From: Sambucus nigra
Lineage: Eukaryota; Streptophyta; Magnoliopsida; Dipsacales; Adoxaceae
Reading direction: 5' to 3'
DNA length: 64,000 bases
Assembly (NCBI GenBank): GCA_949130495.1
Contig: CASBWL010000422.1
Coordinates: 558,001 to 622,000 of the forward strand
The notes below the pieces were generated by a model. That model made no database searches. It saw nothing but the letters and a program-made list of their open reading frames with translations, and had not been told where the DNA came from. Shown here one piece after another: positions 30,331 to 41,340 of this stretch; the first letter of the stretch is position 1, and each line of letters opens with the position of its first letter. Position numbers and translations under genes: made by a program.

Positions 30331-33122
30331 AAAAAATATACAACAAATTATGGTGAGCGAGACAAAAATTTATCTATCTCCCTTCTCCGTGCATCGTTCG
30401 GATTGGGGGAACACTCATTATCACTAGTAGGACCCACTTAGAAGTCATTGAGCAGCTGATGAGGGATAGCATATAGAGGAACCCACTACTTGTCTTTCTC
30501 AAAAGGAGGTTAGCGATAAACTGAGGAATCCACGTGGTACATATACCATAGTTGATAATTTACATGTTCTTTAAGCACTTTAAGGGTGTTCAATCACCCA
30601 TGGTTGTATGCAACGTCCTGCAGGTGCATCCTGCCATCCTTCATCATAACATGTCGACCATGCAGCTTGAGGACCCCTTCTGAACATAAGCTTAAACTTC
30701 TTTACGTCTATCTGCAATACCGATATGATAACATTCTTCCTCTTGGAGTCTTCCTTTACTTCATATAGTTTCTTCTTTATATCATTATTCTCCAACTGAA
30801 TTAGCTCTCCAACCTTACCTATATCACTGCTCTCCATAAGCTGGGCCTTTAGGTCAATTATCTCCTTTTCTATTTAGGATCTAATATCTTTTAAGTCTTA
30901 GAGGTGGTCCTTCAACTTCGAGACTAACTCAGGTTGTTCCTTATATGAATCTGTTATGCCCTTCAGTGCTTTACAAACCTTTATAAATCCTCTGCGACCT
31001 TGCTCGCTCACACTTGGGCCCAATATCTTTGTAATATTATGGTAATAAGAAAATACCACAAGCTAAAAGCACTAAATAAAAAACAAGTATATGCATTATC
31101 AGTAAAGGAAAAAAACTTTGTTTCATTAATAAACTAAAAAGTTAGGCAAACCCATTATAACCAAAGGAAAATAAAAGGTACAACATTTAAATAAAAACAA
31201 AAGAGAAAAAGCCTAGATCTACAAAGCTTCTCTCCTTCACTTACTCGGATGACTCCAGTATTTTTCCCATGGTCGCAGTCTTCTTTGCCTGGTTAGAAGC
31301 AATCTCAGCCTGGTTTGAGGCTTTCTTAACTTGGTCAACAGCATGGCTATCAGAAGCCTCCTCCTCGGTGATCAGGGGAGGACCTAAATGGTAACACCCA
31401 AAGATCTCAAATTTATGAAAACCCCCCATTTTATCCAACTCTTGGTCCCATCCTTTCTTAAAGCTCGCATTTTGAGCATAGGCAATTTGGATTTCAACAT
31501 CTTCATATGCCTCATTATAGACTTTCTTGTAAATCGCTTCTTTGATGGAGGGGACCTCATCGATCAATTTGTGACTTGATCTACGAGATTCTCCTTCTCC
31601 ATGACTAACCAGATGTTAGTTATCTTTAATGAGTCCATCGCCTTGATGGTGGTATGCCTCTTCAACTCGAAGGCAAACTTCACATCAAGTAGCTCCTATT
31701 GGGACTTCTTCAAGTCCTCAGCCATCTCCTCGTCCTTCCTTGACTGGTCGGTATGACCTCAAGAAGAATGAAATAATCATCCATAAACTGCATAACAAAA
31801 GAATAATAAAGTGTCAAAAAATGAAGCAATTCAGAGTAATATGGCAAAGAAAAGCATAAAGCACTTACTAACGCAAATGCCTGCATAGATCTCAACAATA
31901 ACTGGTCGGGGTTTAGCCTCATCTCACGCTCACGTTTAGTAGTGAGCATGACCCTAATCAACACATCGGGGGCAAGGGTGGGAGTGGTGGCCATGCTTTG
32001 GGGCTGGGAGGTACCGAAGAGAAAATAGGGAACCCTCACTATGGTCTCAATGGCCTTCTTTTTCTTCTCCTCCTGTCTTTTCTTTTACTCCTCTCTTTTC
32101 CTCTTCTCTTCTTCCTTCTTCTACTTGGCCCTAACATTAGGGAAAATATTTCTAGGGAAATCCCCCTCAAACTTCTTTAGGGTCTTCACCCTGGAAGAGA
32201 GGAGCATATAATGATCATCATCATCACTATCAAGCAGTAGCCTTCTCTTGGGAGCCATTGGGTTTTCTATTCTTCTTCCTTAGAGGAATACCCAACGTCT
32301 ACTGTCCTACCAAACTAGAATTTTCCTTGTCTAGAGGAATGATGTCTGTAATTGCCTCCACTGGGCCAACAATGAATCTTAAATTTGTATTGGTATACTC
32401 AAGAAGATAGGAAATCGACCTAGGGTGTTCATCGTTAGGCAGTCTATCCCTAATTCTCAAAGCCTTCAGAAGGTTAGTAACCGTTTGAGATGTCCCATTG
32501 TTCTTAGCCCGAGCTGCACAAAAATGGCATAATTACATCAAGTGGTGCAAGTAACAGAAAAATAGAAAATATCAGCAATCAAAGAGAAGATAAAATCCTA
32601 TACTCTCTTTCCCCTAGTTAGTTCATAAAGGCCCTACATGCTTCTCTCCCTCAGCAAGGGGGAGGATACTGCCAGTCCTTGGAAATAAAGCACTGATCCC
32701 AATATCATTTATTAGAATCAAGTAGGTTCACGACCCGGATTCTGTTATCCTTCCCCGCCTTCAAGTACAGAAGACCATCAATAGTGTGCAACTAAACATC
32801 ATGGACCCCCAAGTTGGTCCCATAGAGCTCGTTGATCCTATGCACCCCAGTCACTATTCTCCATCTAAGGGGGGGCACATTAAGAAGGAATAATTTCAAA
32901 ATAATGAAAAAAATCTAAAAATAAGCGGTTTGGGGGAAAGGTTAAATCTCCCTGGACCACAACGAGGTTATGAATTCAATGCCCTTCATCCATGTCCCAA
33001 AAATATTTGGGCATGGGGACATAGACGATCCTCACCCAATCTATAATAGAGTATGTTTTTTAAACTCCTCGATAGTTTTCCATGAAAGGTGTCTATCAGA
33101 GATAGAACTTTAAACATCAAAG
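30330..33122 (-). pseudogene. Tat-2 antisense gene (decayed homologue of the Tat-1 antisense gene)
   Basis: On the minus strand, going down: exon 1 remnant at about 33120-32618 (FPPN-type block near 32940, WRIVTGVHRINELYG near 32830, corresponding to WRIINGVHKLNLTHG in Tat-1); intron with acceptor TGTGCAG at 32514; exon 2 from 32513 with NDEHPRSISYLLEYTN; donor GTAAGT at 31868, acceptor TATGCAG at 31788 (81-bp intron, phase 0); exon 3 with FKKGWDQELDKMG and GPPLITEEEA (31240-31787); exon 4 remnant near 30580-30900 with a WSTCYDEGWQD block. Intron sites and phases equal those of Tat-1. Stops and frame breaks abolish function. The CACTA element sits just upstream of the expected start. Confidence 0.75.
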
Positions 33123-33172
33123 ATTCATTACACCAAAATGGGTAAATTGGCACCCTTCAAGCGGCTTGCCTT

Positions 33173-33354
33173 GTCACGGTCATTGACCATGACAAAAAAA
33201 ACACGCTTTTTTTTGTCACGGTTAATGATCATGACAAGGTCGTGATAAATACTTGTCACGGTCAATGATCGTGACAAGGCCGTGACAACTATACTTGTCA
33301 CGGTCATTGACCGTGACAATCCTTATAATATTGTCACGGTCAAGGACCGTGACA
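33173..33354. repeat. Left subterminal palindromes of the CACTA element
   Basis: Five near-palindromic units, each TGTCACGGTCA(A/T)TGA(C/T)CGTGACA or close to it, in about 180 bp. Each unit can fold on itself. Subterminal repeats in CACTA elements are binding sites for the element's own protein. Confidence 0.88.
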
Positions 33355-33419
33355 CGTACGTGATAAATGTCCTAGTAAAAAACCCTTTCCCCTTCTTTTT
33401 TCCCCCGTTGATTCTTCCC

Positions 33420-33512
33420 TCCTTTTTTTTCTCTCTCTCTCTATGCTGCTCCCCCCCCCCCCCTCTCTCTACTTTCAGGTTAGTTTCTATCTCTCTCTCT
33501 CTCTCTTCCATT

Positions 33513-33545
<33 letters not shown>

Positions 33546-33860
33546 ATATATATGTGTGTGTGTTTGTATATATATGTGCGTGTGTGCATATGTGTGTGGT
33601 GGGTGGTGGGTGGGGAGGGGGTGGGGGCAGGGGGTGGGGAGGGTGGGGGGCAAGGGGCAAGGATGGGGGGGTTGTTTGTGTGTGTGGTGGGGAAGGGGGT
33701 GGGGCAGTGTGGGTTGGAGGAGGGGGCTGGGATGGGGTGGGGGTAGGGGTTGGCGGCTGTGTGTGTGTGTGTGAATGTGCGCCTATGTGTGTGTGTATGT
33801 GGACGTGGGTGTATATGTGTGTGTAGTGTACGTCTATGTGCGTGTTTGTGCATAATGTCC
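33420..33860 (+). repeat. Microsatellite and G-rich block inside the CACTA element
   Basis: CT runs, a C run (33450-33461), TA and TG repeats, then a strongly G-rich part (33590-33760) with many GGG/GGGG runs, and TG repeats again. Long frames across it (154, 127 and 113 codons) come only from base composition and are not genes. Confidence 0.85.
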
Positions 33861-34464
33861 CTTGTGAACGAATTGATTGGTTATTAATTTTTTTAGTAAA
33901 TTAATATATGATTTCCCCTCATTGTAAATTAGTAAATTAATATATGATTAATTATGAAAGTAGGATTGCCCCTCATTGTAAATTAGTAAATTAATATTTG
34001 TATACTTTAATTGTTAGTTTAATTGATGAAAATAATTAATTGAGTAGATGAATTAGAAGGAGTACGGGATACACATTTGTTGTTGACATTGCTGTTGGAT
34101 TATGGTGGATCGATGTTGGATTGGTTAGTTTTAAAAGTGGCATGACCACTAGATTATTGTCCATATGGGGGTGGGATTTTTCAACTTATTTGAAAACTAC
34201 TTTGTATATATAATAATATATATATAGTATGATAATTAAATGAAACATACATGAAATTACATATAGTGCTCATAGATACTAGCCTTCTAGTTCTTATGTG
34301 TACGTATTCAATAGCCCTTAGACCCATTCGAGAGTCACTACCCCTGTAATGAGATCTCTCGAATTGTCCCGTTTGGACAGTTTGGGACTGCATAATTTTC
34401 TGTATAATATTCTTAGTGGGTTAAAGTTGTTACTTTTGGAGGAAGTTCTGCACTCGTATCGTAA

Positions 34465-34567
34465 TGTTCTCTGGGTACATACTAGATTGACAAGTGTGAC
34501 TGTTATTTCAATTGATCAATTGAAATAACACTCACACTTGCCAATCTACGTCATGTACTTGGAGAAC
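34465..34567. repeat. Fold-back (about 50-bp arms) in the CACTA element
   Basis: Two arms meet at TTGATCAA (centre 34515/34516). The inner 33 bp of each arm pair almost completely and the outer part (GTACAT, TTCTC) pairs with mismatches. Could be a captured inverted duplication or a hairpin precursor-like structure. Confidence 0.8.
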
Positions 34568-34821
34568 TACGGGGATATGCTGTCGAATTTTTTTCAAATC
34601 GTAACAATGTGCATGAGCTGTTAAGTATATTACAGAAAAATGCGGTCTTGAATGGGATAGGACCACTCACCCTTTAGAGGAGATGGAGGAAATATAAATT
34701 TCTATTATAAATTGAATTTGAATATAAATAAGACATAATTAAATGAAACATACTATAAATCTAAGTTTTGTTTATACTAATCCATGAATATACGCTTCGT
34801 ACCTTTAATAGGTGATTAGTT

Positions 34822-35810
34822 GTGGTAGCTGTGATGGGATATCCGAAATACAAAGAGTGGATGGGTGAGACAAATAGAATGGGGGATGTGTTTCGCAGAG
34901 GTGCTAACGAATTTGTGAAATATGCAAAGAGATGTCATAATAATGAAGAGTTTCCATGTCCATGTGCTAGGTGTAAGAATGGTAAGGTGTTTGAGTGGAA
35001 AATAGTTGAACTACATTTTTTAAGATCGGGTATGCAAGATAGTTATCGATTTTGGAGTTTTCACGGTGAATTGAAAGTTCCTTTTGTCCCCGACCAACCT
35101 TCACAACAACCTTCAACAAGTAGGATAGATGTAGAAGGGTACGACGTAGATCATAATATGTTAGAGGATTTAGTTGATGATGCGTACGGAATTTTTGAAG
35201 AAGAAGAGAATGAAGTTACTGATGATGTAGAAGGTTTAAGTGCTCGTGCAGATATCACGATAAAACTTGACGATGACTACGAAAGTTTAAAATTTAAGGC
35301 GACCCAACCGTTATACTATGGCTGTGAGAAAGATCAAACAACTTTACATGCCATGGCTGGTTTGCACAGTTTGAAGACGCAATAAGATTTGTCTGGAAAT
35401 AGTGTGACATGAATTCTGAAATGGGTGAAGGGCTTATTACCCAAGGAGAATACACTTCCAAATAGCTATCCTGTTATGAAGAACAGTTTGAAAGGTTTGG
35501 TAATGAAGTATAAATCGATTCATGCTTATGTGTATGACTGCATACTATACCGAAAGGAGTATGAAAGTCTCGATCGTTGTCCGGTATGCGATGAACATAG
35601 ATATGTCCAATCTACTAGTAAGGAAGACACAAGCTCAAAAGTGCCTAAAAAATATTGAAATATTTTCCCGTTGGGCCTAGATTAAAGTGATTTTTCACAG
35701 TACATGTATAGCGATTCCAACACGTGCCAAAACATCTAAATAGTAGTGTGGATGACTTGGCTGATCCTACTGAATATCAATCCATTTTTTATGATAACCC
35801 GAATTTTAAA
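34822..35810 (+). pseudogene. CACTA TNP2-type transposase, N-terminal remnant
   Basis: 34822-35385 (187 codons) has the transposase-associated domain: WMGETNRMGDVFRRGANEFV, CPCARCKNGKVFEW, LRSGMQDSYRFWSFHGE. These are the Trp, the CPC-x2-C metal-type motif and the HGE end usual for En/Spm TNP2. After a stop the TNP2 family sequence continues at 35425-35658 with LLPKENTLPNSYPVMK, IHAYVYDCILYRKEYE and DRCPVCDEHRY. Homology fades by about 35810, and the catalytic core is absent. In autonomous elements this protein cuts and joins the transposon ends; here it cannot. Confidence 0.85.
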
Positions 35811-36117
35811 TAATTTTTCAATTTGTAATAAATATTCCAATTTGTATGGAAACATCCATTTTTAGTTCTTTTAATTGATTTGCACTTTATCATTTTCACT
35901 CTTATGTAGTGTGCGTGTGTGGCCAGTAGGGGTGGGGGAGGGGATGTTTCGGATTTTTAGTAATTGTAAATATTATGAGCTAGATGTTGTTGTTTTCGAA
36001 TTAAGAATTGAGGTGTTTGACAGTAACAATTCATTTTTATTTGTAGTAATTGTACATATTTGTATGTTTTCTTTTAATTCATTCTGATATGTACTAATAA
36101 CATTTTTTTTACATCAA

Positions 36118-37672
36118 ATGTCTCCTTCAGGTATTAAGGCGAGGATGATGATGCTTGTTATGATGATATCGTCTGGGCTCGGTGGTAGCGGAGGCGACGA
36201 GGACTCCTCGGTCCCTAGGCTCCCCAAATATGGAAAATTGGGGATGGTCGTCGAGAACAAGTCGGGGATATTAGTGAGATCCCTCGAGCTGGTAAAAACG
36301 ATCATCGGCCCGGGGTACATTAGTTGGAAGGAGGTGACATATGAGCTCAAGTTAGCTGTTTGGCTGACACTACAAGTAATGTATTTATATTTATATTTAT
36401 ATTCATATGAATATTTCAATTTCAATTTCAATTTAATTTTATATTTATATTTATATTTATTTGCAACTAACATTGTATTTATTGGACAGGAACAATTCAG
36501 CCTGGATCCAAAGCTACGCGACTCCGTCTTGGAGCAGTTGAGGGAGCAACATAAGACTTGGAAGAAAAATATGCAGACCCAGTACTTTGGGAAGACACGA
36601 GAGTCCATTATCCGAAGGCGTGAATCCATCCCGCCGAAGGGGCCGATATCATTGGCATAATGGCAAAAGTTCATTGACAATGAGATCGAGAAGCGAAAAT
36701 TGGCACCTCGCCAATCGCGGAGGGGAAATCGGGCAAAAAAGATGGATGTGCACTACTCCAGGGGACAGGGAGTGGCCCTGGGGGTAGGCCACATAGGCTC
36801 GATTCTTATGTGGCTCTTCAGATGAAGAAGTGGAAGGACAAGGAGTTGTCTCTGAGCATCGCGGCCACGATTGTAAGTAATCCGACAGTTTACTTTTTGT
36901 TAATTACGTTATAATTTTTTAATTTACTTATTTGACTAATCATGTGCTTTTTGTCATTTCAGGCAAAGCTTAAGGAAGTGCATGAGTCGCATTCTGATGC
37001 TGACAAGGCATCTTTGTCTAGAAATGCACTCAACCAAGTGCTTGGCTCTAATCACAAGGGGAGGAAAAGGGGGTGAGCTCGCGGGTGGCCAAATCTAGGA
37101 TCATCGAATTGGAGATGAGCGACACCGGGTTGCCTTGAACGGCAGACTCGCATGACATAAAGCTGTCCCATTTGGAGGCGACGATCCAAGGTATGTTCTC
37201 ATTCATGAAGCGTTCGTTGGGTGGCGAAAAACGCATGGGGAAAGGGAAGGAGAAGGTGGGGCAAGGGGAGGAGGTGCGGGAGGACGAGGTCCAAGATGAC
37301 GAGGATGTGGACCTCACTGCTTCATCGCCGACACGTGGGGACTTTGATGATCCACTTCCCTATTTGGCTCCCTTCGACCGATCGATGTCGACACTTGGTT
37401 GGCTAAGCATGTTTATATTGGACATATTTGATGGACAGCGAATAGAGCGGGCGTTAAGGGACCCGAATATCATCCAGGGTGGACTAGTTCATGGACGTGA
37501 TCTTCAAGACATCGAGTCCAAGGTGCTCATCATGCATGTGATACCCGGGAAGGAGAACTCCCCATTGTGGTTGCACGAACAATGCGGCACGATGTATATC
37601 AATGGGTGTGTTAATTCGTATATCGTGTGGCCTACTCACCTCCTCGGATTTAACCTTACCCATGACATGTAG
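36118..37672 (+). pseudogene. CACTA Transposase_24-type protein remnant
   Basis: Second CACTA gene on the plus strand. A first exon runs to 36375 (KLAVWLTLQ), an AT-rich intron lies at 36376-36489 (GTAATG...TGGACAG, 114 bp, phase 0), and the frame resumes with EQFSLDPKLRDSVLEQL and GKTRESIIRRRESIPPKGP. A TAA at 36658-36660 breaks the frame; WQKFIDNEIEKRKL and NRAKKMDV continue behind it. Another intron (GTAAGT near 36871 to TTTCAG at 36961) leads to AKLKEVHESHSDADKASLSR. The C-terminal part is open at 37172-37672. The order of motifs matches the plant Ptta/En/Spm protein (PF03004-like). Stop and frameshift make it non-functional. Confidence 0.75.
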
Positions 37673-37969
37673 TGACATTATTTGAATTGAATTGTATTGT
37701 TTTTAAGTTGGTACATTTGAATTGTTTTTAAGTTGGTACATTTGAATTATATTTGGATTATATCGTGAAGCATATTGTCTCTATTTTGAATGTATATTTG
37801 CACTATCTCTATTTTATTTGGATATATAATGTTTAAACAGGTACAACGTTGCTATAACAAGTACAAATATACTGCTAGGCAGTGGCAGTGGTCATTCTGC
37901 CCAGCAATTTTTTTTTCAATTCTGCCCAGAATTATCACGGTCATTGATCGTGACAAGTCCGTGACAAAT
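37673..37969. other. CACTA 3' non-coding region up to the copia insert
   Basis: AT-rich, with a duplicated TTTTTAAGTTGGTACATTTG segment (about 37700-37745) and one subterminal palindrome at 37935-37957. It then ends at the target site CAAAT (37965-37969). Confidence 0.6.
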
Positions 37970-39572
37970 TGTAAACGTGAAAGTGGATCCCCGGGTTTAT
38001 TAATTTTCTTAATTAAAATTAACTTATAATTTCCTTTTATAAAACACGAGATGCGGAAGCGTTAGGATGGTTCAATAAAAAAAACGAGTTACCAAATTTT
38101 AATTTCAATTTCAAATTAAACATCCAAGCCCTAGAATTTGCCTAAGTCATAATTATCAATATTCCGACGTTAGGTCAAACCAATTTTAGTAAAAGACTTG
38201 AATTAAATAAACTTTACCCAATATTTAATTTAGCATCAAATTAAATTAAGTGTGATAATTTAAACCAAATTTTATCTTGAATTATCCTAAGCATGCATTC
38301 TAGATTATTTATGCAAGATAAAATAAATCAATCACACTACGCCGCGATGTACGAGGAAAAACCCAAGACGGGAAACAACCTCGAATGGCCCTAGCCACAA
38401 ATCCACTAGATACGGTTTTACAAATACAAGATAAAAGACTTACATCACACGACTCGATCCTTCTCAAGCCCCGACGCTTCTTCTTGTAGACACCTCTTCC
38501 TAGCGAATAACCTTGGAGCTCCACCGCGGTCTCGGAATCCACCGATAGGACTTTGTATGGTCACCGTCACCCGAACTAGGAGCCTTTCTACAAGTGGGTA
38601 AATCAGCATAAAAACACTTCTCCTTTCTTTATGGGATGTAGAAGCAAAACCCGAAACTTCTCTTCTTCAAATCGGTAGAGAAAAACAGGTGCCAAACTCC
38701 AAGCAATTGATATGTATATATGTGAACTTGGATGAAACTATGGGTGTAAAAATTAGAGTGGTAAATGATTTTCTCTTGAAAATTAACACTCAAAACTTGA
38801 CCTTTTTCTCTTTTAGTTTTTGCTCTCTAAACACTCTCTAAGAGTTAGTAGGATATGAAAAATATGTCTTTGGAAAAAGGTTTCCCGTACATCATAAAGT
38901 CTGGAAAAAATCAGTTAAGAAACAAGTGGGAAAGTGGGTGAAAAACTGCTCAAAACTGCCAAAAACTGTTCCCGCCTGACATCTTGTTCGAACGACATTC
39001 TCGTTCGAACGAGTCTTCTAACGAAGTTCCAGTATGAACTCGTTAGAAACTCGTTGGAAATCTCGTTAGAATGACAATCTCGCTCGAACGACCTTTCGAA
39101 CGAAGTTCCAGTATGCCTTAATGGGAAGTCGTTGGTAATCTCGTTCGAACAACATCTGGTTCGAACGATTATCTCGTTCAAACGACATATCGAACGAACT
39201 TCCAGAAAGTTTGGAAAATTCGATTTTAGCCCAGAAAACTTTATAAACTTATTTTAAAGTTCTAATTAATTCTTTCTAAAAATAAAACACAGATTTTATT
39301 AAACCTAACACCCAATAAAACTTGTTCCAAGCTCCTATATATATAATTTTGCATTCATACCTTGGGAGCATGGAACCATAGTTGATGACGTAGAAACGAG
39401 GCACGCAATCCGACATATTGATGAAGCTTTATACTCTTTGCCGCTAAGTCTTCAACAAACACTTCATAGGCTTGAGAATATTACAATTAAATACTATCCT
39501 ATGAATAAATGTTTTTGTCCGGAATTGAGCCAAAACTATATATGGACTCAATTGGAAATTTGTGTCCTTACA
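37970..39572 (-). repeat. Left (3') LTR of the gag-only copia element
   Basis: 1603 bp. Contains an array of short palindrome-like units with core CGTTCGAACGA at about 38980-39205. A 77-codon antisense frame (near 38309-38542) recurs in the other LTR only because the LTRs are copies. Confidence 0.92.
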
Positions 39573-41340
39573 AATCTCCCCCTTTGGCTATTCCGGGACA
39601 AAAACCAAAAATAAATCCTAAAGGGCCGTCAAGCTCTACTAGACTCAAAACATAACCCACCCAAACTTGACTTAACCCAAGGATCAAAAGCTTTGCCATT
39701 GAAAGATGCCGCTTTATAAGAATTCCTGCACACTTAAGAAGAATTCCTGCACACTTAAGCAAACTATCAAACGCATAAGGAATATCAAAATATTAAATGC
39801 AATTAATTAATTACTCCCCCTAAATTAATTCTCCCCTTTATCAAATAAATGACATACTTAGAAAGACGTCTCCCCCTAAGATAAATCTCACCCAAACTAA
39901 GATACGAGAATAATAATAGGATTAGATACCATTTCTCCCCCTATCATTCTCCCCCTTTTTGTTCAGGAATAGGCAAAGGATAAAGAACAAAGATAAAATC
40001 ATATTGAAGCTTAAAGTGATAAGACATGAAAGCATATGGGCAACAAAAGCAAGGCAAAGGCAAAACACAATATCATATATATATGTACTATAAATATATC
40101 AAGAATGCACACGCACATATGTATAGATATAAACACACACATGACACAAAAATACAATAAGTTTGCACACTCGTATGGCAAAAATGTGTCATATGGAAAT
40201 GGAAGTGTAGGGGTGTGAACTAGCAACAATTAAATTTAGACCCAAACACTTAATAAACGTTCACGGAGTTCTCATTTGATTTCAAACTTCATAACATTTA
40301 AATATAACCTCATGTGACAATATAGATTGAACTCAATGAACAAACATACACAATGCATACAAGCCTAGAATATTGATGATTCAACAAACCAATAGAGTCA
40401 TGACATGAAATACGCAACTAGGATAAACGAACATTGTGCAAACCGTTGATATACCATCCAATCTCCCTCAATAAGCATTTATATTAATTTTGAATGAATA
40501 TATCAATCAAACATAGGCCTTGGCAATTTATTTTTCTTTTTAATGCTATATTTTCTGTTTTTAGGCCTTTGGACCACGTATTTCTTTTAGGTCCATTCCA
40601 AACGGTGGCTTACAATCGCAAAGGATCACTTAGTCCTTTCGGAGCCCTTCCCCGTGCACATTTTTATTTATCATGTTTTTATTTTTAACACAAATCTCAC
40701 ATGCAACGGATTTTGACATGCACTAGTCCTCCTAAGTCACAAATATGTAGATGACAAGATTGGAAGGAGAACACCTCACATAGCTCAAATATACATTTGA
40801 AGTTAAAAATTCAAAGGAGCTCGTGCATGTGTGCGTAGAGGCATATGAAAATAGAATCCATTTAACCAATACAAAATCCAACTACTCCATAAAATATGGT
40901 AAAGAACATAATAAGGATTGATAATCTAAACTAAAAGTTCTAGCCACATGGGAGCGTAAAAGATGGGATTCAAACACAAGGATATGCCACATAAAGTATG
41001 TCAAACTAAAATACACACAAAATAAATCTTTTTGAGTTTTTAAAATTTTTAACCAAAGATAAAAAAATATATACTCAAAAGACAAATAAAAATCATTTGC
41101 ATTTTTCATAAAGTATAAATTACCAAGAAATAAAATCCAAATGATAAACAAAAATCTTTTTGTATTTTTCATTTAATGCAAACAAGATGAAGAAATATAA
41201 TACAAAAGATAAACAAAAATCATAATTCTAGCATGTGATAAGTATGGAGCATAGACTAGAAAATGATTAAACAAGCATACATTTAGCATGTGAATATATC
41301 ATGAAGTACAAACGCTAAAGTATGCAAAACACTAACACAT
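39573..41340. other. Non-coding internal region of the gag-only element
   Basis: 1.77 kb, AT-rich, where the pol gene would be expected in an autonomous copia element. I see no RT, integrase or RNase H motif on either strand. The short frames are composition artefacts. Confidence 0.75.

Noticed and set aside
33173..33354. Considered as CRISPR-like array because of regular repeats
   Set aside because: Units are palindromic, spacing is irregular, the host is a plant, and the position at the CACTA end explains them.
33282..33853. Overlapping long frames on both strands (up to 154 codons) rich in Val/Cys/Gly or His/Thr/Pro
   Set aside because: They are translations of TG, TA and G-rich simple repeats; no start context, no domain, frames on both strands at once.
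36114..36680. 188-codon minus-strand frame
   Set aside because: It is the shadow of the CACTA Transposase_24-type gene, whose plus frame has intron borders and family motifs; the Lys/Tyr repeat comes from the AT-rich intron.
38309..38542. 77-codon minus frame repeated at 43676-43909
   Set aside because: Lies in the two LTRs of the gag-only copia element; differences between copies include non-synonymous ones and it has no recognisable domain.
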